DNA from: Streptomyces sp. NBC_00582
GTDB lineage: Bacteria; Actinomycetota; Actinomycetes; Streptomycetales; Streptomycetaceae
Length of the DNA stretch: 64,000 bases
Assembly: GCF_036345155.1 (NCBI RefSeq)
Contig: NZ_CP107772.1
Span: 4,092,001-4,156,000 of the forward strand
Direction of reading: 5' to 3'
Part shown: in pieces, positions 42,859 to 52,412 of the stretch
Numbering within the stretch: the first letter of the stretch is position 1
How the letters are laid out: each line of letters starts with the position of its first letter
Translations under genes and position numbers: made by a program
Notes under the pieces: model-generated
The model's database searches: none
What the model was told of the DNA's origin: nothing
The model's input: the letters and a program-made list of their open reading frames with translations, nothing else

Positions 42859-44106
42859 ATGACGATCACGAACGCGACGATTCGGGCGGTGAACGCGCTT
42901 ACCGCGCGCTGGGCCCAAGAGGTCCGGGGCGACGGCAACTCGGTCCTCTCCGCAGCGGGAGTCTGGCCGTTGCTCGCCTTCCTCGCGGACGGCGCCGCGG
43001 GCCCGGCCCGGGGGGAACTGGCGGGTGCTCTCGGGATGCCGGCGGAGCAGGCGGCGGGCGCCGCGCGGGAGTTGCTCGCGGGGATGGACGCGATGCGGGG
43101 ACTGGATTCCGCCCTGGGGCTGTGGACGAAGCGGACCCTGGAACTCCGGGAGGCGTGGGAGGCGGGGCTGCCGGCCGGGGCGCACGGGGTGCTCACCGGG
43201 GACGCGCGGGCCGACGGGGCGGCACTGGACGCCTGGGCGGCGAAACGCACCGGCGGGCTGGTGGAACGGATGCCGATCGCGGTCACGGACGACACCGAGA
43301 TGATCCTGGCGAACGCCCTGGCGTTGCGGACCCGATGGCTGCGGCCCTTCTCGGAGAGCGGCGACCTGGACAGCCTCCACTGGCCCGAGGGCGATGTGCT
43401 GAGCCTGCGTCGGGTGAGCGCCGTACCGGACCGCATCGGGGTGGCGGACACACCCCACGGCCATGTCACCGAGCTGAGGGTCCTCGGCGACAACGCACTC
43501 GACGTCCATCTGCTGCTCGGCGAGGAGCACATGCCGCCGGGCCGGGTGCTCGGGGCGGGCGTGGATCTGCTCGCCCGCCGGTACCGGGTCCTGCCCGGGT
43601 CACGGCTTCCGTACGGCGAGGTGGGGCCCGGTCTGCGCGTGGAGCGGAAGCGCTCCGCGACGCCCGAGCCGCCGACACTCGAGGTGACGACACCGGCGTT
43701 CCACGTCACCGCCGACCACGATCTCCTGGGACGGCACGAGTTGTTCGGCCTCACCACGGCCGTCGGGACCCCGCAGGGCCACTTCCCCGGCGTCACCGGC
43801 GGCCTGCCGCTGATGATCGCGTCGGCGGCGCAGTCGGCGAGGGCGAGGTTCGGGGCGACGGGGTTCGAGGCGGGCGCGGTGACGGCGTTCGACTTGGCCG
43901 TGGGCGGTCCCCCTCAGCTTCGATGGATCGTGACCACCCTCCGGGCCCGCTTCGACCGCCCCTTCGGCTTCCTCGCCCTGCACCGCCACTCACGGCTGGT
44001 GCTCGCGGCGGGCTGGGTCGCGGACCCCGAACGACTCCCCGAGCACCAAGAGCACCTCGGGGACTTCGAGCACCTCGGGGACTTCGAGAACCCCGAGGAC
44101 TTCTGA
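42859..44106 (+). CDS. serpin-like protein (paralogue 1)
   Basis: The ATG at 42859 gives 415 residues without a signal peptide; an in-frame GTG six codons earlier is an alternative. The order of elements matches serpins: helix A (NALTARWAQEV), SVLSAAGVWPLLAFLADGA in the shutter region, then LDVHLLLGEE. The hinge/reactive-loop region is TGFEAGAVTAFDLA and the C-terminal strands are FDRPFGFLALHRHSRLVLAAGWV, here given in part. The hinge lacks the usual Glu-Glu-Gly-Thr-Glu spacing, so inhibitory function is doubtful. The last 18 residues are a threefold repeat. It overlaps the second serpin gene (TGATG). Target unknown. Confidence 0.85.
   Translation: MTITNATIRAVNALTARWAQEVRGDGNSVLSAAGVWPLLAFLADGAAGPARGELAGALGMPAEQAAGAARELLAGMDAMRGLDSALGLWTKRTLELREAWEAGLPAGAHGVLTGDARADGAALDAWAAKRTGGLVERMPIAVTDDTEMILANALALRTRWLRPFSESGDLDSLHWPEGDVLSLRRVSAVPDRIGVADTPHGHVTELRVLGDNALDVHLLLGEEHMPPGRVLGAGVDLLARRYRVLPGSRLPYGEVGPGLRVERKRSATPEPPTLEVTTPAFHVTADHDLLGRHELFGLTTAVGTPQGHFPGVTGGLPLMIASAAQSARARFGATGFEAGAVTAFDLAVGGPPQLRWIVTTLRARFDRPFGFLALHRHSRLVLAAGWVADPERLPEHQEHLGDFEHLGDFENPEDF
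44050..44103 (+). repeat. 18-bp in-frame tandem repeat at serpin 1 C-terminus
   Basis: Two identical 18-base units (GAGCACCTCGGGGACTTC) and one degenerate copy encode EHLGDF, EHLGDF, ENPEDF immediately before the stop codon. Confidence 0.85.
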
Positions 44107-45329
44107 TGCGCGCGATACCCCTGGTCAACGGCCTCACCACGCGTTGGGCGGCGGCAGATCACCCGCAGGGCGGCTCGGTGTTCTCGGCGGCCGGGCTCTG
44201 GCCGCTGCTCGCGTTCCTCGCGGACGGGGCCACGGGCCGCGCGCGGGAGGAGCTGGCGGGCGCCCTCGGGGTGGCGGCGGATCAGGCGGCGGGCGCGGCA
44301 CGGGAGTTGCTGGGTCTGATGGAGTGCGTCGAGGGGATGGAGGCCGCGCTCGGGCTGTGGACGGTTCGGACGGTGGAGCTTGCGAAGGCCTGGGTGGCGG
44401 GGCTGCCCGCCGGTACGCACGGGGTGCTCACCGGGGATCCGTCCGCCGACCGGCCCGCCCTGGACGCGTGGGCGGCCGAGCGGACCGGCGGACGGATCGC
44501 GCGGATGCCGGTACGGCTGGACGGGGACAGCTCGCTGGTGCTGGCGACGGCGTCGGCGCTGCGGACGGACTGGGAGGTGCCGTTCACCGGGGACATCGGC
44601 GTCTGGACGGGGGAGCGGCCGTCCGGCGAGGACGTGGCCGGGCTGCACCGGACGACCACGGACCTCGACGCCGTCGGGGTGGCGCGGACGCCCGACGGGA
44701 CGGTGACCGAGGCGCGGGTCCGGGGCGTGAACGGGCTCGACGTCCATCTGCTGCTCGGGGAGGAGCGGATGACGCGGGGGCAGGTGCTGGGGGCGGGGGT
44801 GGAGATCGTCGGGGGCGGGCTGCCGGTCGTACCCGGTGGGCGGCTTCCCCACGGGGCGGCGGGGCCCGGACTGCGGGTGGAGCGGCAGTGGGTACGGGAG
44901 CCCGCTCCGCCCTCCCTCGTCCTCACCGCCGTGGAGTTCGAACTCACGGTCGAGCACGACTTCCTGACCCACCGGGACCTGTTCGGCCTGGCCACCGCCA
45001 CCGACGGCCGGCCCGGCCACTTCGCCGGCATCAGCGGGGCCCCGCTGGGGCTGCGCTCCGCCCGCCAGACGGCCACGGCCGCGTTCAGCGCGGAGGGCTT
45101 CCGGGCGACCGCCGTGACGGCGACGGAGGCGATCTGGCTGAGCGCGGAGGAACTGCCGTACGAGACGACGGTCGTCCGCGTCGCCTTCGACCGCCCCTTC
45201 GGCTTCCTCGCCGTCCACCGGGCGAGCGGTCTGGTCCTGACGGCGGGGTGGGTGACCGAGCCGAAGGTGTGGCGGGTGGAGGACTACGGGTGGCCGGAGG
45301 AGGGGGACGCGACGCCCGTGGTCTTCTGA
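44106..45329 (+). CDS. serpin-like protein (paralogue 2)
   Basis: This 407-residue protein is clearly related to its upstream neighbour. Shared segments include SVFSAAGLWPLLAFLADGAT, GLDVHLLLGEE and FDRPFGFLAVHRASGLVL. The reactive-loop region differs (AEGFRATAVTATEAIWLS), suggesting a different target or loss of inhibitory function. The start overlaps the stop of serpin 1, and its 3' end overlaps the convergent coiled-coil gene by 46 bases. There is no signal peptide. A tandem duplication followed by divergence is the simplest origin. Confidence 0.85.
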   Translation: MRAIPLVNGLTTRWAAADHPQGGSVFSAAGLWPLLAFLADGATGRAREELAGALGVAADQAAGAARELLGLMECVEGMEAALGLWTVRTVELAKAWVAGLPAGTHGVLTGDPSADRPALDAWAAERTGGRIARMPVRLDGDSSLVLATASALRTDWEVPFTGDIGVWTGERPSGEDVAGLHRTTTDLDAVGVARTPDGTVTEARVRGVNGLDVHLLLGEERMTRGQVLGAGVEIVGGGLPVVPGGRLPHGAAGPGLRVERQWVREPAPPSLVLTAVEFELTVEHDFLTHRDLFGLATATDGRPGHFAGISGAPLGLRSARQTATAAFSAEGFRATAVTATEAIWLSAEELPYETTVVRVAFDRPFGFLAVHRASGLVLTAGWVTEPKVWRVEDYGWPEEGDATPVVF

Positions 45330-45817
45330 GCCCCGCCCGCCAGCCTGAGTTGCTCCTCCTCCACGATGCGGCGGGCCAGGCCGTCGTCGGAGATGTCGAC
45401 CGCGTCCGGGGTGGCCTCGGCGGTGTCGCTGCGGCGGGCGTAGGCGTCGAACAGGCGGTCCTTGTGGTGCCGGCTCGCCGCGTGCACCGCGCCCACCGAG
45501 TCGAACCCGGCCGCCTCCAGCGCGGTGAGGCGCAGCCGGCCCTCGGTGACCTCCTTCAGCCGGGACGGCGGGATGTTCCGGAATTCCTCGGCGACGAGGG
45601 CGTCCCGCAGCGGCGCGTGGGCGGCCCGCACCGCCTCAAGAGCGCGGGCGTGGTCGGCGCGCAGGGTGCGGGCGGCGTCGTACAGCCGCGCCCCCGCCTC
45701 GTACAGCCGCGACCCCGCCTCGTACAGCTCGCGCGCGCGTCGCCCGACGACGGGGGTGGGATCGTACGACGGCGGCACGGCGCCGCCGACGACGTCCGCC
45801 TCCTCGACCCGCCCCAT
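45284..45817 (-). CDS. coiled-coil protein of unknown function
   Basis: GGGGAGGGG precedes the ATG. The product has 177 residues. Residues 28-55 are heptad repeats (YEAGSRL, YEAGARL, YDAARTL) that mirror a 21-bp DNA repeat at about 45678-45740. Residues 80-115 (SRLKEVTEGRLRLTALEAAG) resemble, from memory, the segment that precedes helix-hairpin-helix motifs in some Streptomyces helicase-like proteins. The last 45 residues look unrelated. It may be a shortened relative of such proteins. The 3' end overlaps serpin 2 on the opposite strand. Confidence 0.7.
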   Translation of the reverse strand: MGRVEEADVVGGAVPPSYDPTPVVGRRARELYEAGSRLYEAGARLYDAARTLRADHARALEAVRAAHAPLRDALVAEEFRNIPPSRLKEVTEGRLRLTALEAAGFDSVGAVHAASRHHKDRLFDAYARRSDTAEATPDAVDISDDGLARRIVEEEQLRLAGGAQKTTGVASPSSGHP

Positions 45818-45869
45818 ACGCCCCTCCCCCGGTCTACGGGTCCGCGGCCCACCCGCGGTCGGCCGCCCG

Positions 45870-46958
<1,089 letters not shown>

Positions 46959-46965
46959 GTTGCGA

Positions 46966-47035
46966 CTTCCCGTAGTCAGAGGGCCAGGGGGCCGGTTCCC
47001 GTAGTGAGAGGGCCGGGGGCGGGCCAGGGGGCCGG
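46966..47035. repeat. direct repeat upstream of ychF
   Basis: Two diverged copies of TTCCCGTAGTNAGAGGGCC followed by GGGCCAGGGGGCCGG lie head to tail in the ychF leader or promoter. The second copy has a short insertion. A regulatory role is possible but untested. Confidence 0.6.
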
Positions 47036-47159
47036 CCGATCCACCAGTTTACGGCGTGCCCGGGGCCGAGCCGGCGGACCTGTCGAACGCATGGCCAAGG
47101 ACCGTTCCCCGGCGTGTCCGACACCCGATTCGGCACATAAACCGACCTAAGTTGGTCCA

Positions 47160-48737
47160 GTGGAGCAACCCAGGACGCGCCCCCCGCAGAGCCCGCCACA
47201 CCACGACCCACCGTCGCCCCGGCCCCAGCCACTCGGGAACGCCCTGCCCTCGCGAGAGCGGGAACGGGGTGCGGACCGGGAACGGGGTGCGGATTGTGGG
47301 CGGGAGCAGGAGTGGAGGGAGCAGGGTCGCAAGCCCGCGGAGGGCGCGGGGCGGGTGCGGGAGTGTGCGCGTGCCGACGGGGCGGCCGTACGGTCCGCTC
47401 GCTCCGCCCACTCGGGTGGGGGTGGCGGGGGTACGGGCTCGGATGCGGGATCCGGGCCGGATGGTACGGGGGCTGGAGTACACCCCGTACGGGCTCGTCC
47501 GGCGGAGCCGCCACGGCCTGCGGCACCGCCCCGCCCTACGGGGCCCCCTCGGCCTACGGGTCCCCCTCGGCCCACGGAACCGCCTCGTCCCATGAAGTTG
47601 CCCGCACGGGCGAGGAGAGTCCGCCTTTCGGGGACGCCCATGGCCACCACCCACTTCGGCCGCCCCCTGAAAACACCTCGCTCCTCGGAAACGCCGATGC
47701 CGTCCGGGTCCGACCGTCCCCTCAGGAGCCCTGGCCCTCTCAAGACCCGCCCGCCGGGGACGCCGACGGCCTCCGGGTCCGAGCCTCGCTCCAAGACGCC
47801 TCGCCCCTCGGAAGCGCCCATGCCCTCCGGATCCGACCGCCCGTCGAAGTCACCTCGCCCTTCGAAGTCACCTCGCCCCTCGCAGGCCTCGCGACCGGCG
47901 CCCGTCGTTGGTCAGCGGCGTGCGGGCCGACGCCCCGCCCCCGACCCTCGCTCCTCCAAGACACATCCCCCCGACCCACATCTCCTCGACCCACGCTCCC
48001 CCGATCAGCGCGCCTCCCCTGAGCAGCGCGCCTCCCCGGAGCAGCGCGCCTCCCCGGAGCAGCGCGCCTCCCCCACCCGACGCCCCGCTCCCGAGAAACG
48101 CCGGTCCTCCGATCGATCTCCCTCACCCGATCGACGCCTCTCGACCGATCGACGCCCCTCGCCCGTCCGGTCTCCCTCAGATCAACGCCCATCCCCCGAT
48201 CGGCGTCGCCCCTCCCCCAGCCCCCGTTCCCGTACCGCCCCCAGTCGCCGACCCGCCTCCGTCGGCCCGTCCTCACCGGGTCGGCGTGGGGCCCGGGCAG
48301 GGGTCGGGGCGGGCGGGCGGCGGTGGGTCAATCCTCGGTTCACCGGGCTCGGGAGCGGGCTGTTCGGTGGGGCGGTGATGTTCGCGCTGGGGGGCGTGGA
48401 CGAGATGCTGTTCGGGAGCTCTCTGACGGTGTACGGCGTCCTGTTCCTGCCGGTGTGTCTGCTGATCGCGCTCTGGGTGCGCCCGGGCGATCTGCTGTCG
48501 GCGCCGGTCGTCGTACCGATCGCCTTCGCGGTGGGGCTGCTGCCCGTCACCGGGGGCGCGGACGGGCTGGGGACGCGGCTGATGGGCCTGGTCGCGGCAC
48601 TGGCCACCCAGGCCGCCTGGCTCTACGCCGGGACGCTCGTCGCGGCCATGACCGTGCTGGTGCGGGGTGTACGCCGGGCCACGGCCCGCCGCCGGGACGC
48701 GGGGCGGGGTCCACGCCCCGCGGGCAGGGCTTCCTGA
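47160..48737 (+). CDS. DUF6542 membrane protein with long disordered Arg/Ser/Pro-rich head
   Basis: The 525-residue frame begins with GTG (MEQPRTRPPQSPPHH). Residues 1-395 are low complexity: first Gly/Arg-rich, then Pro/Arg/Ser/Lys-rich with SR-like dipeptides. Residues about 396-500 form the conserved domain (NPRFTGLGSGLFGGAVMFAL onward) with three to four helices (FGGAVMFALGG, LTVYGVLFLPVCLLIALWV, PVVVPIAFAVGLLPV, LVAALATQAAWLYAGTL), matching DUF6542 from memory. A short basic tail follows. The head varies strongly between strains in such proteins, and the precise start is uncertain. Function unknown. It sits between ychF (divergent) and ppgK (convergent). Confidence 0.75.
   Translation: MEQPRTRPPQSPPHHDPPSPRPQPLGNALPSRERERGADRERGADCGREQEWREQGRKPAEGAGRVRECARADGAAVRSARSAHSGGGGGGTGSDAGSGPDGTGAGVHPVRARPAEPPRPAAPPRPTGPPRPTGPPRPTEPPRPMKLPARARRVRLSGTPMATTHFGRPLKTPRSSETPMPSGSDRPLRSPGPLKTRPPGTPTASGSEPRSKTPRPSEAPMPSGSDRPSKSPRPSKSPRPSQASRPAPVVGQRRAGRRPAPDPRSSKTHPPDPHLLDPRSPDQRASPEQRASPEQRASPEQRASPTRRPAPEKRRSSDRSPSPDRRLSTDRRPSPVRSPSDQRPSPDRRRPSPSPRSRTAPSRRPASVGPSSPGRRGARAGVGAGGRRWVNPRFTGLGSGLFGGAVMFALGGVDEMLFGSSLTVYGVLFLPVCLLIALWVRPGDLLSAPVVVPIAFAVGLLPVTGGADGLGTRLMGLVAALATQAAWLYAGTLVAAMTVLVRGVRRATARRRDAGRGPRPAGRAS
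48009..48074 (+). repeat. 18-bp repeat encoding RASPEQ
   Basis: Three complete 18-base units and one partial unit (CGCGCCTCCCCGGAGCAG) encode RASPEQ in the disordered head of the DUF6542 protein. Confidence 0.8.
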
Positions 48738-48801
48738 AACCCGCGGCGGGCTCCGGCCGACCAAGCGCCCGCCGCCCCGAAGCCCTCACCGACCCCCGCC
48801 T

Positions 48802-48918
48802 ACCGCGACCGCCTCAGCCCGCGCGACCCGGCACCCGCCCCGCCCACCGCGACCGCCTCAGCCCGCGCGACCCGGCACCCGCCCCGCCCACCGCGACCGC
48901 CTCAGCCCGCGCGACCCG
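48802..48918. repeat. 44-bp tandem repeats at the ppgK 3' end
   Basis: Units start at 48802, 48846 and 48890 and repeat every 44 bases (two full copies and about two thirds of a third). The last copy covers the stop codon and final codons (GRAG) of ppgK on the minus strand. The array probably arose by duplicating the ppgK end. Confidence 0.85.
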
Positions 48919-49657
48919 TCTCCGCAGCCCTCATCGCCGCCCCCACGATCCCCGCGTTGTTCTGGAGCTGCGCGGGGACGATCTCCGCCGTGATGCCCTC
49001 GATGTACGGGAGGAACTTCTCCGCCTTGCGGCTGACTCCGCCGCCGATGATGAAGAGCTCGGGGGAGAACAGCATCTCGACGTGCGCGAGGTACTTGGTG
49101 ACGCGGCGCGCCCAGTGTTCCCAGGTCAGCTCGTGGTCCTCCTTCGCCTTGCTGGAGGCCCGCTTCTCCGCGTCGTGGCCGTTCAGCTCGAGGTGGCCCA
49201 GCTCGGAGTTGGGGACGAGGACGCCGTCGGCGAAGACCGCGCTGCCGATGCCCGTGCCGAAGGTCAGCAGGATGACCGTGCCCTTGCGGTCGCGGCCGGC
49301 GCCGAAGGCCATCTCGGCGACGCCCGCCGCGTCCGCGTCGTTGACGACGGTCACCGAGTGACCGCCCAACCGCTCGCTGAACAACGCGCGCGCGTCGGCG
49401 TCGATCCAGCTCTTGTCGACGTTGGCCGCCGTACGGATGTGGGAGCCGCCGGTGACCACACCGGGGAAGGTGAGGCCGACCGGTCCCGTCCAGCCGAAGT
49501 GCTCGACGACCTCCTTGACGCCGTCGGCCACCGCATCGGGCGTCGCCGGATGCGGGGTGAGCACTTTCAGGCGCTCCTGAGCCAGGTCGCCCTTGTCCAG
49601 GTCCACAGGGGCGCCCTTGATCCCGGATCCGCCGATGTCCACGCCGAAGATCTGCAT
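48902..49657 (-). CDS. ppgK: polyphosphate glucokinase
   Basis: The 251-residue ROK-family kinase phosphorylates glucose with polyphosphate or ATP, a major glucose kinase activity in actinobacteria. The phosphate motif is [12 protein letters not shown]. The catalytic Asp lies in VVNDADAAG. The phosphate/ribose motif is [12 protein letters not shown] and the sugar segment ELGHLELNG. Length and motifs match mycobacterial and Streptomyces PpgK. ATG start. The ispH gene ends 29 bases upstream, so the two may form an operon. The stop codon lies in a 44-bp repeat array. Confidence 0.94.
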   Translation of the reverse strand: MQIFGVDIGGSGIKGAPVDLDKGDLAQERLKVLTPHPATPDAVADGVKEVVEHFGWTGPVGLTFPGVVTGGSHIRTAANVDKSWIDADARALFSERLGGHSVTVVNDADAAGVAEMAFGAGRDRKGTVILLTFGTGIGSAVFADGVLVPNSELGHLELNGHDAEKRASSKAKEDHELTWEHWARRVTKYLAHVEMLFSPELFIIGGGVSRKAEKFLPYIEGITAEIVPAQLQNNAGIVGAAMRAAETGRAG

Positions 49658-49686
49658 GGCCTTACGTTACGACGGACGACTGACGG

Positions 49687-50736
49687 TCACTCGCCCGAGA
49701 CGGCCCCCGGGGCAGCCGAGGAGTCCCCGGCCCCGCTGCCGCCCCGCGCCGCCACCAGCGCGGCCGCCTCCTCGCGCAGGTCCCGGCGGAGCTCCTTGGG
49801 CAGCGAGAAGGTGATGTGCTCGTCGGCGGCCTTGACCAGCTCGACGTCCCCGTAGCCGCGCTCGGCGAGGAAGGCGAGGACCTCCTCGACGAGGACCTCG
49901 GGCACCGAGGCACCGGAGGTGACGCCGACCGTGCTCACGCCCTCCAGCCAGGCCTCGTCGATCTCGCTCGCGAAGTCCACCAGGTAGGACGCGCGCGCGC
50001 CGGCGAGCTTGGCGACCTCGACGAGCCGCTTGGAGTTGGAGGAGTTGCGCGAGCCGACGACGATCACCAGCTCGGCCTCGGCGCCCATCTGCTTCACCGC
50101 GAGCTGACGGTTCTGCGTGGCATAGCAGATGTCGTCGCTCGGCGGGGAGATCAGCAGCGGGAACTTCTCCTTCAGGGCGTCGACCGTCTCCATCGTCTCG
50201 TCGACCGAGAGCGTGGTCTGGGACAGCCAGACGACCTTGGAGGGGTCGCGGACCTCGACCTTGGCGACGTCGCCGGGACCGTCGACGAGCTGGATGTGGT
50301 CGGGGGCCTCGCCGGAGGTGCCGATGACCTCCTCGTGGCCCTCGTGCCCGATCAGGAGGATGTCGTAGTCGTCCTGGGCGAAGCGGACGGCTTCCTTGTG
50401 GACCTTGGTGACCAGGGGGCAGGTCGCGTCGATCGTGGCGAGCTGCCCGCGCGCGGCCTCCTCGTGCACCACCGGCGCGACTCCGTGCGCCGAGAACATC
50501 ACGATGTTGCCCGGCGGGACCTCCTCGGTCCGCTCGACGAAGATGGCGCCCTTCTTCTCCAGGGTCTGCACGACGTACTTGTTGTGGACGATCTCGTGCC
50601 GGACGTAGACCGGGGCCCCGTACTGCTCCAGGGCCTTCTCGACGGCGATCACGGCGCGGTCCACACCCGCGCAGTAGCCCCGGGGAGCGGCGAGCAGGAC
50701 ACGGCGGCGGGCTGGCGAAGCAGTCATGGGTCCCAT
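49687..50736 (-). CDS. ispH: 4-hydroxy-3-methylbut-2-enyl diphosphate reductase (MEP pathway)
   Basis: This 349-residue [4Fe-4S] enzyme makes IPP and DMAPP in the last MEP step. The three cluster Cys are in [15 protein letters not shown] and DICYAT. Other signature residues are [13 protein letters not shown], a TTLS motif ([16 protein letters not shown]) and [19 protein letters not shown] was taken as start; MTASP three codons later is equally possible, and a frame opening at 50847 is unlikely. Residues beyond about 325 form a low-complexity tail. The gene is divergent from xseA, 83 bases away. Confidence 0.95.
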   Translation of the reverse strand: MGPMTASPARRRVLLAAPRGYCAGVDRAVIAVEKALEQYGAPVYVRHEIVHNKYVVQTLEKKGAIFVERTEEVPPGNIVMFSAHGVAPVVHEEAARGQLATIDATCPLVTKVHKEAVRFAQDDYDILLIGHEGHEEVIGTSGEAPDHIQLVDGPGDVAKVEVRDPSKVVWLSQTTLSVDETMETVDALKEKFPLLISPPSDDICYATQNRQLAVKQMGAEAELVIVVGSRNSSNSKRLVEVAKLAGARASYLVDFASEIDEAWLEGVSTVGVTSGASVPEVLVEEVLAFLAERGYGDVELVKAADEHITFSLPKELRRDLREEAAALVAARGGSGAGDSSAAPGAVSGE

Positions 50737-50819
50737 CGTAAGGCCGTGCGGCGCCCCTCCCCCGCGCCCGCCGAAGCGCTCACCCTGCGTTGTCGGTGCC
50801 TGCCGATACGCTCGGTCGC
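50737..50819. promoter_or_regulatory. divergent ispH/xseA promoter region; candidate leaderless xseA start
   Basis: TACGCT at 50807-50812 is followed by seven bases and then the xseA ATG at 50820, as expected for a leaderless transcript. A -35 partner is not evident. The opposite strand must carry the ispH promoter in the same 83 bases, so the two promoters probably overlap. Confidence 0.4.
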
Positions 50820-52028
50820 ATGGCTGCCAACACGTCCGCGGACTCACCGCTGCCCGTCGGTGAGGTGTCGCGGCTCATCGGGGGGTGGATCGACCGGCTC
50901 GGCGCGGTGTGGGTCGAGGGGCAGATCACCCAGTTGTCGCGGCGTCCGGGCGCGGGCGTCGTGTTTCTGACGTTGCGGGATCCGTCGTACGACATCTCGG
51001 TGGGCGTGACCTGCTACCGGCAGGTGTTCGACGCCGTCGCGGACGTCGTCGGGGAGGGCGCCCGGGTCGTCGTCCACGCGAAACCGGAGTGGTACGCGCC
51101 GCGGGGGCAGCTGTCGCTGCGGGCCGTCGAGATACGGCCGGTGGGGGTCGGGGAGCTGCTGGCCCGGCTGGAGCAGCTGAAGAAGTCGCTGGCGGCGGAG
51201 GGGCTGTTCGCGGCCGAGCGGAAGAAGCCGCTGCCCTTTCTGCCGCAGCTCATCGGGCTGGTGTGCGGGCGGGCCTCGGCGGCCGAGCGGGACGTCCTGG
51301 AGAACGCCCGGCACCGGTGGCCGGCGGTCCGCTTCGAGGTGCGCAATGTGGCCGTGCAGGGGGTGCACGCGGTGGCGCAGGTCGTGCAGGCCGTGAAGGA
51401 GCTGGACGAGATCCCCGAGGTCGATGTGATCGTCGTGGCGCGCGGGGGCGGAAGCGTGGAGGATCTGCTGCCGTTCTCCGACGAGCAGTTGGTGCGGGCG
51501 GTCGCCGCCTGTCGTACGCCCGTGGTCTCGGCGATCGGGCACGAGCCCGACAATCCGCTGCTCGACCATGTCGCCGACCTGCGGGCCTCCACGCCCACCG
51601 ACGCCGCCAAGAAGGTCGTGCCGGACGTCGGGGAGGAGCTGGAGCGGGTGCGGATGCTGCGGGGGCGGGCGCGGCGGTGTGTGGAGGGGTTCGTGGAGCG
51701 GGAGGAGCGTGGGCTCGCCCACGCCCTCGCGCGGCCCGTGCTCCAGGATCCGCACCGGATGATCGACGAGCGCGCCGATCATGTCGCCGGGCTCACCGAC
51801 CGTTCCCGGCGCTGCCTCGGGCACCTGCTGGACCGCGCGGACTCGGAGCTGACGCACACCCACGCGCGCGTGGTGGCGTTGTCGCCGGCCGCGACGCTGA
51901 AGCGGGGGTACGCGGTGCTCCAGCGGGCCGACGGGCATGTGGTCCGGGATCCGGGCGAGGTGACGGCGGACGAGGCGCTGCGCGCGCGGGTCGCCGAGGG
52001 CGAGTTCACGGTTCGAGTCGACGACTAG
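50820..52028 (+). CDS. xseA: exodeoxyribonuclease VII large subunit
   Basis: The 402-residue catalytic subunit of the ssDNA exonuclease has an N-terminal OB fold (about residues 10-100; [20 protein letters not shown], then [12 protein letters not shown]). A nuclease region (about 120-300) carries [35 protein letters not shown] and [20 protein letters not shown], and a helical C-terminus follows. The start at 50820 is preferred over an in-frame ATG ten codons earlier because of the conserved [13 protein letters not shown] opening and the TACGCT box. The small-subunit gene follows after 10 bases. Confidence 0.94.
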   Translation: MAANTSADSPLPVGEVSRLIGGWIDRLGAVWVEGQITQLSRRPGAGVVFLTLRDPSYDISVGVTCYRQVFDAVADVVGEGARVVVHAKPEWYAPRGQLSLRAVEIRPVGVGELLARLEQLKKSLAAEGLFAAERKKPLPFLPQLIGLVCGRASAAERDVLENARHRWPAVRFEVRNVAVQGVHAVAQVVQAVKELDEIPEVDVIVVARGGGSVEDLLPFSDEQLVRAVAACRTPVVSAIGHEPDNPLLDHVADLRASTPTDAAKKVVPDVGEELERVRMLRGRARRCVEGFVEREERGLAHALARPVLQDPHRMIDERADHVAGLTDRSRRCLGHLLDRADSELTHTHARVVALSPAATLKRGYAVLQRADGHVVRDPGEVTADEALRARVAEGEFTVRVDD

Positions 52029-52038
52029 GAATGGGTGC

Positions 52039-52269
52039 ATGACGAGCAAGGCTGAGGAAGCCCTCGGGTACGAGCAGGCCCGGGACGAGCTGATCGAGGT
52101 CGTACGACGCCTGGAGGCGGGGGGTACGACGCTGGAGGAGTCGCTCGCCCTGTGGGAGCGCGGGGAGGAGCTGGCCAAGGTGTGCCGGCGTTGGCTGGAG
52201 GGCGCGCGGGCGCGGCTGGACGCGGCGCTGGCCGAGGAAGAGGAGGGGGCGGCGGCGAAGGGCGAGTGA
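52039..52269 (+). CDS. xseB: exodeoxyribonuclease VII small subunit
   Basis: This 76-residue helical protein binds the large subunit in multiple copies. Characteristic segments are [20 protein letters not shown] and [19 protein letters not shown]. The tail is acidic. The gene starts 10 bases after xseA on the same strand, so they are an operon. Confidence 0.93.
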   Translation: MTSKAEEALGYEQARDELIEVVRRLEAGGTTLEESLALWERGEELAKVCRRWLEGARARLDAALAEEEEGAAAKGE

Positions 52270-52316
52270 TCCGCGGGGCGGGTCCTGTGAGGCAGGTCAC
52301 CAGCCCCCGCTCATTG

Positions 52317-52380
52317 TTGAAACTTGAACCTCTCCTGGCGTACGGTCATCCCTGTCAGCCGATCCGGACCACGGTCCGGA
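52317..52380 (+). promoter_or_regulatory. strong promoter and palindromic operator upstream of the reductase gene
   Basis: TTGAAA (52317-52322), an 18-base spacer and TACGGT (52341-52346) make a convincing housekeeping-type promoter. TCCGGACC-AC-GGTCCGGA, a perfect 18-base palindrome, occupies 52363-52380, just after the expected start site. It may be a repressor site or a leader hairpin. Confidence 0.6.
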
Positions 52381-52412
52381 ACGGAGCCAGGTGCCCCACC
52401 CCGAGGAAGTCC

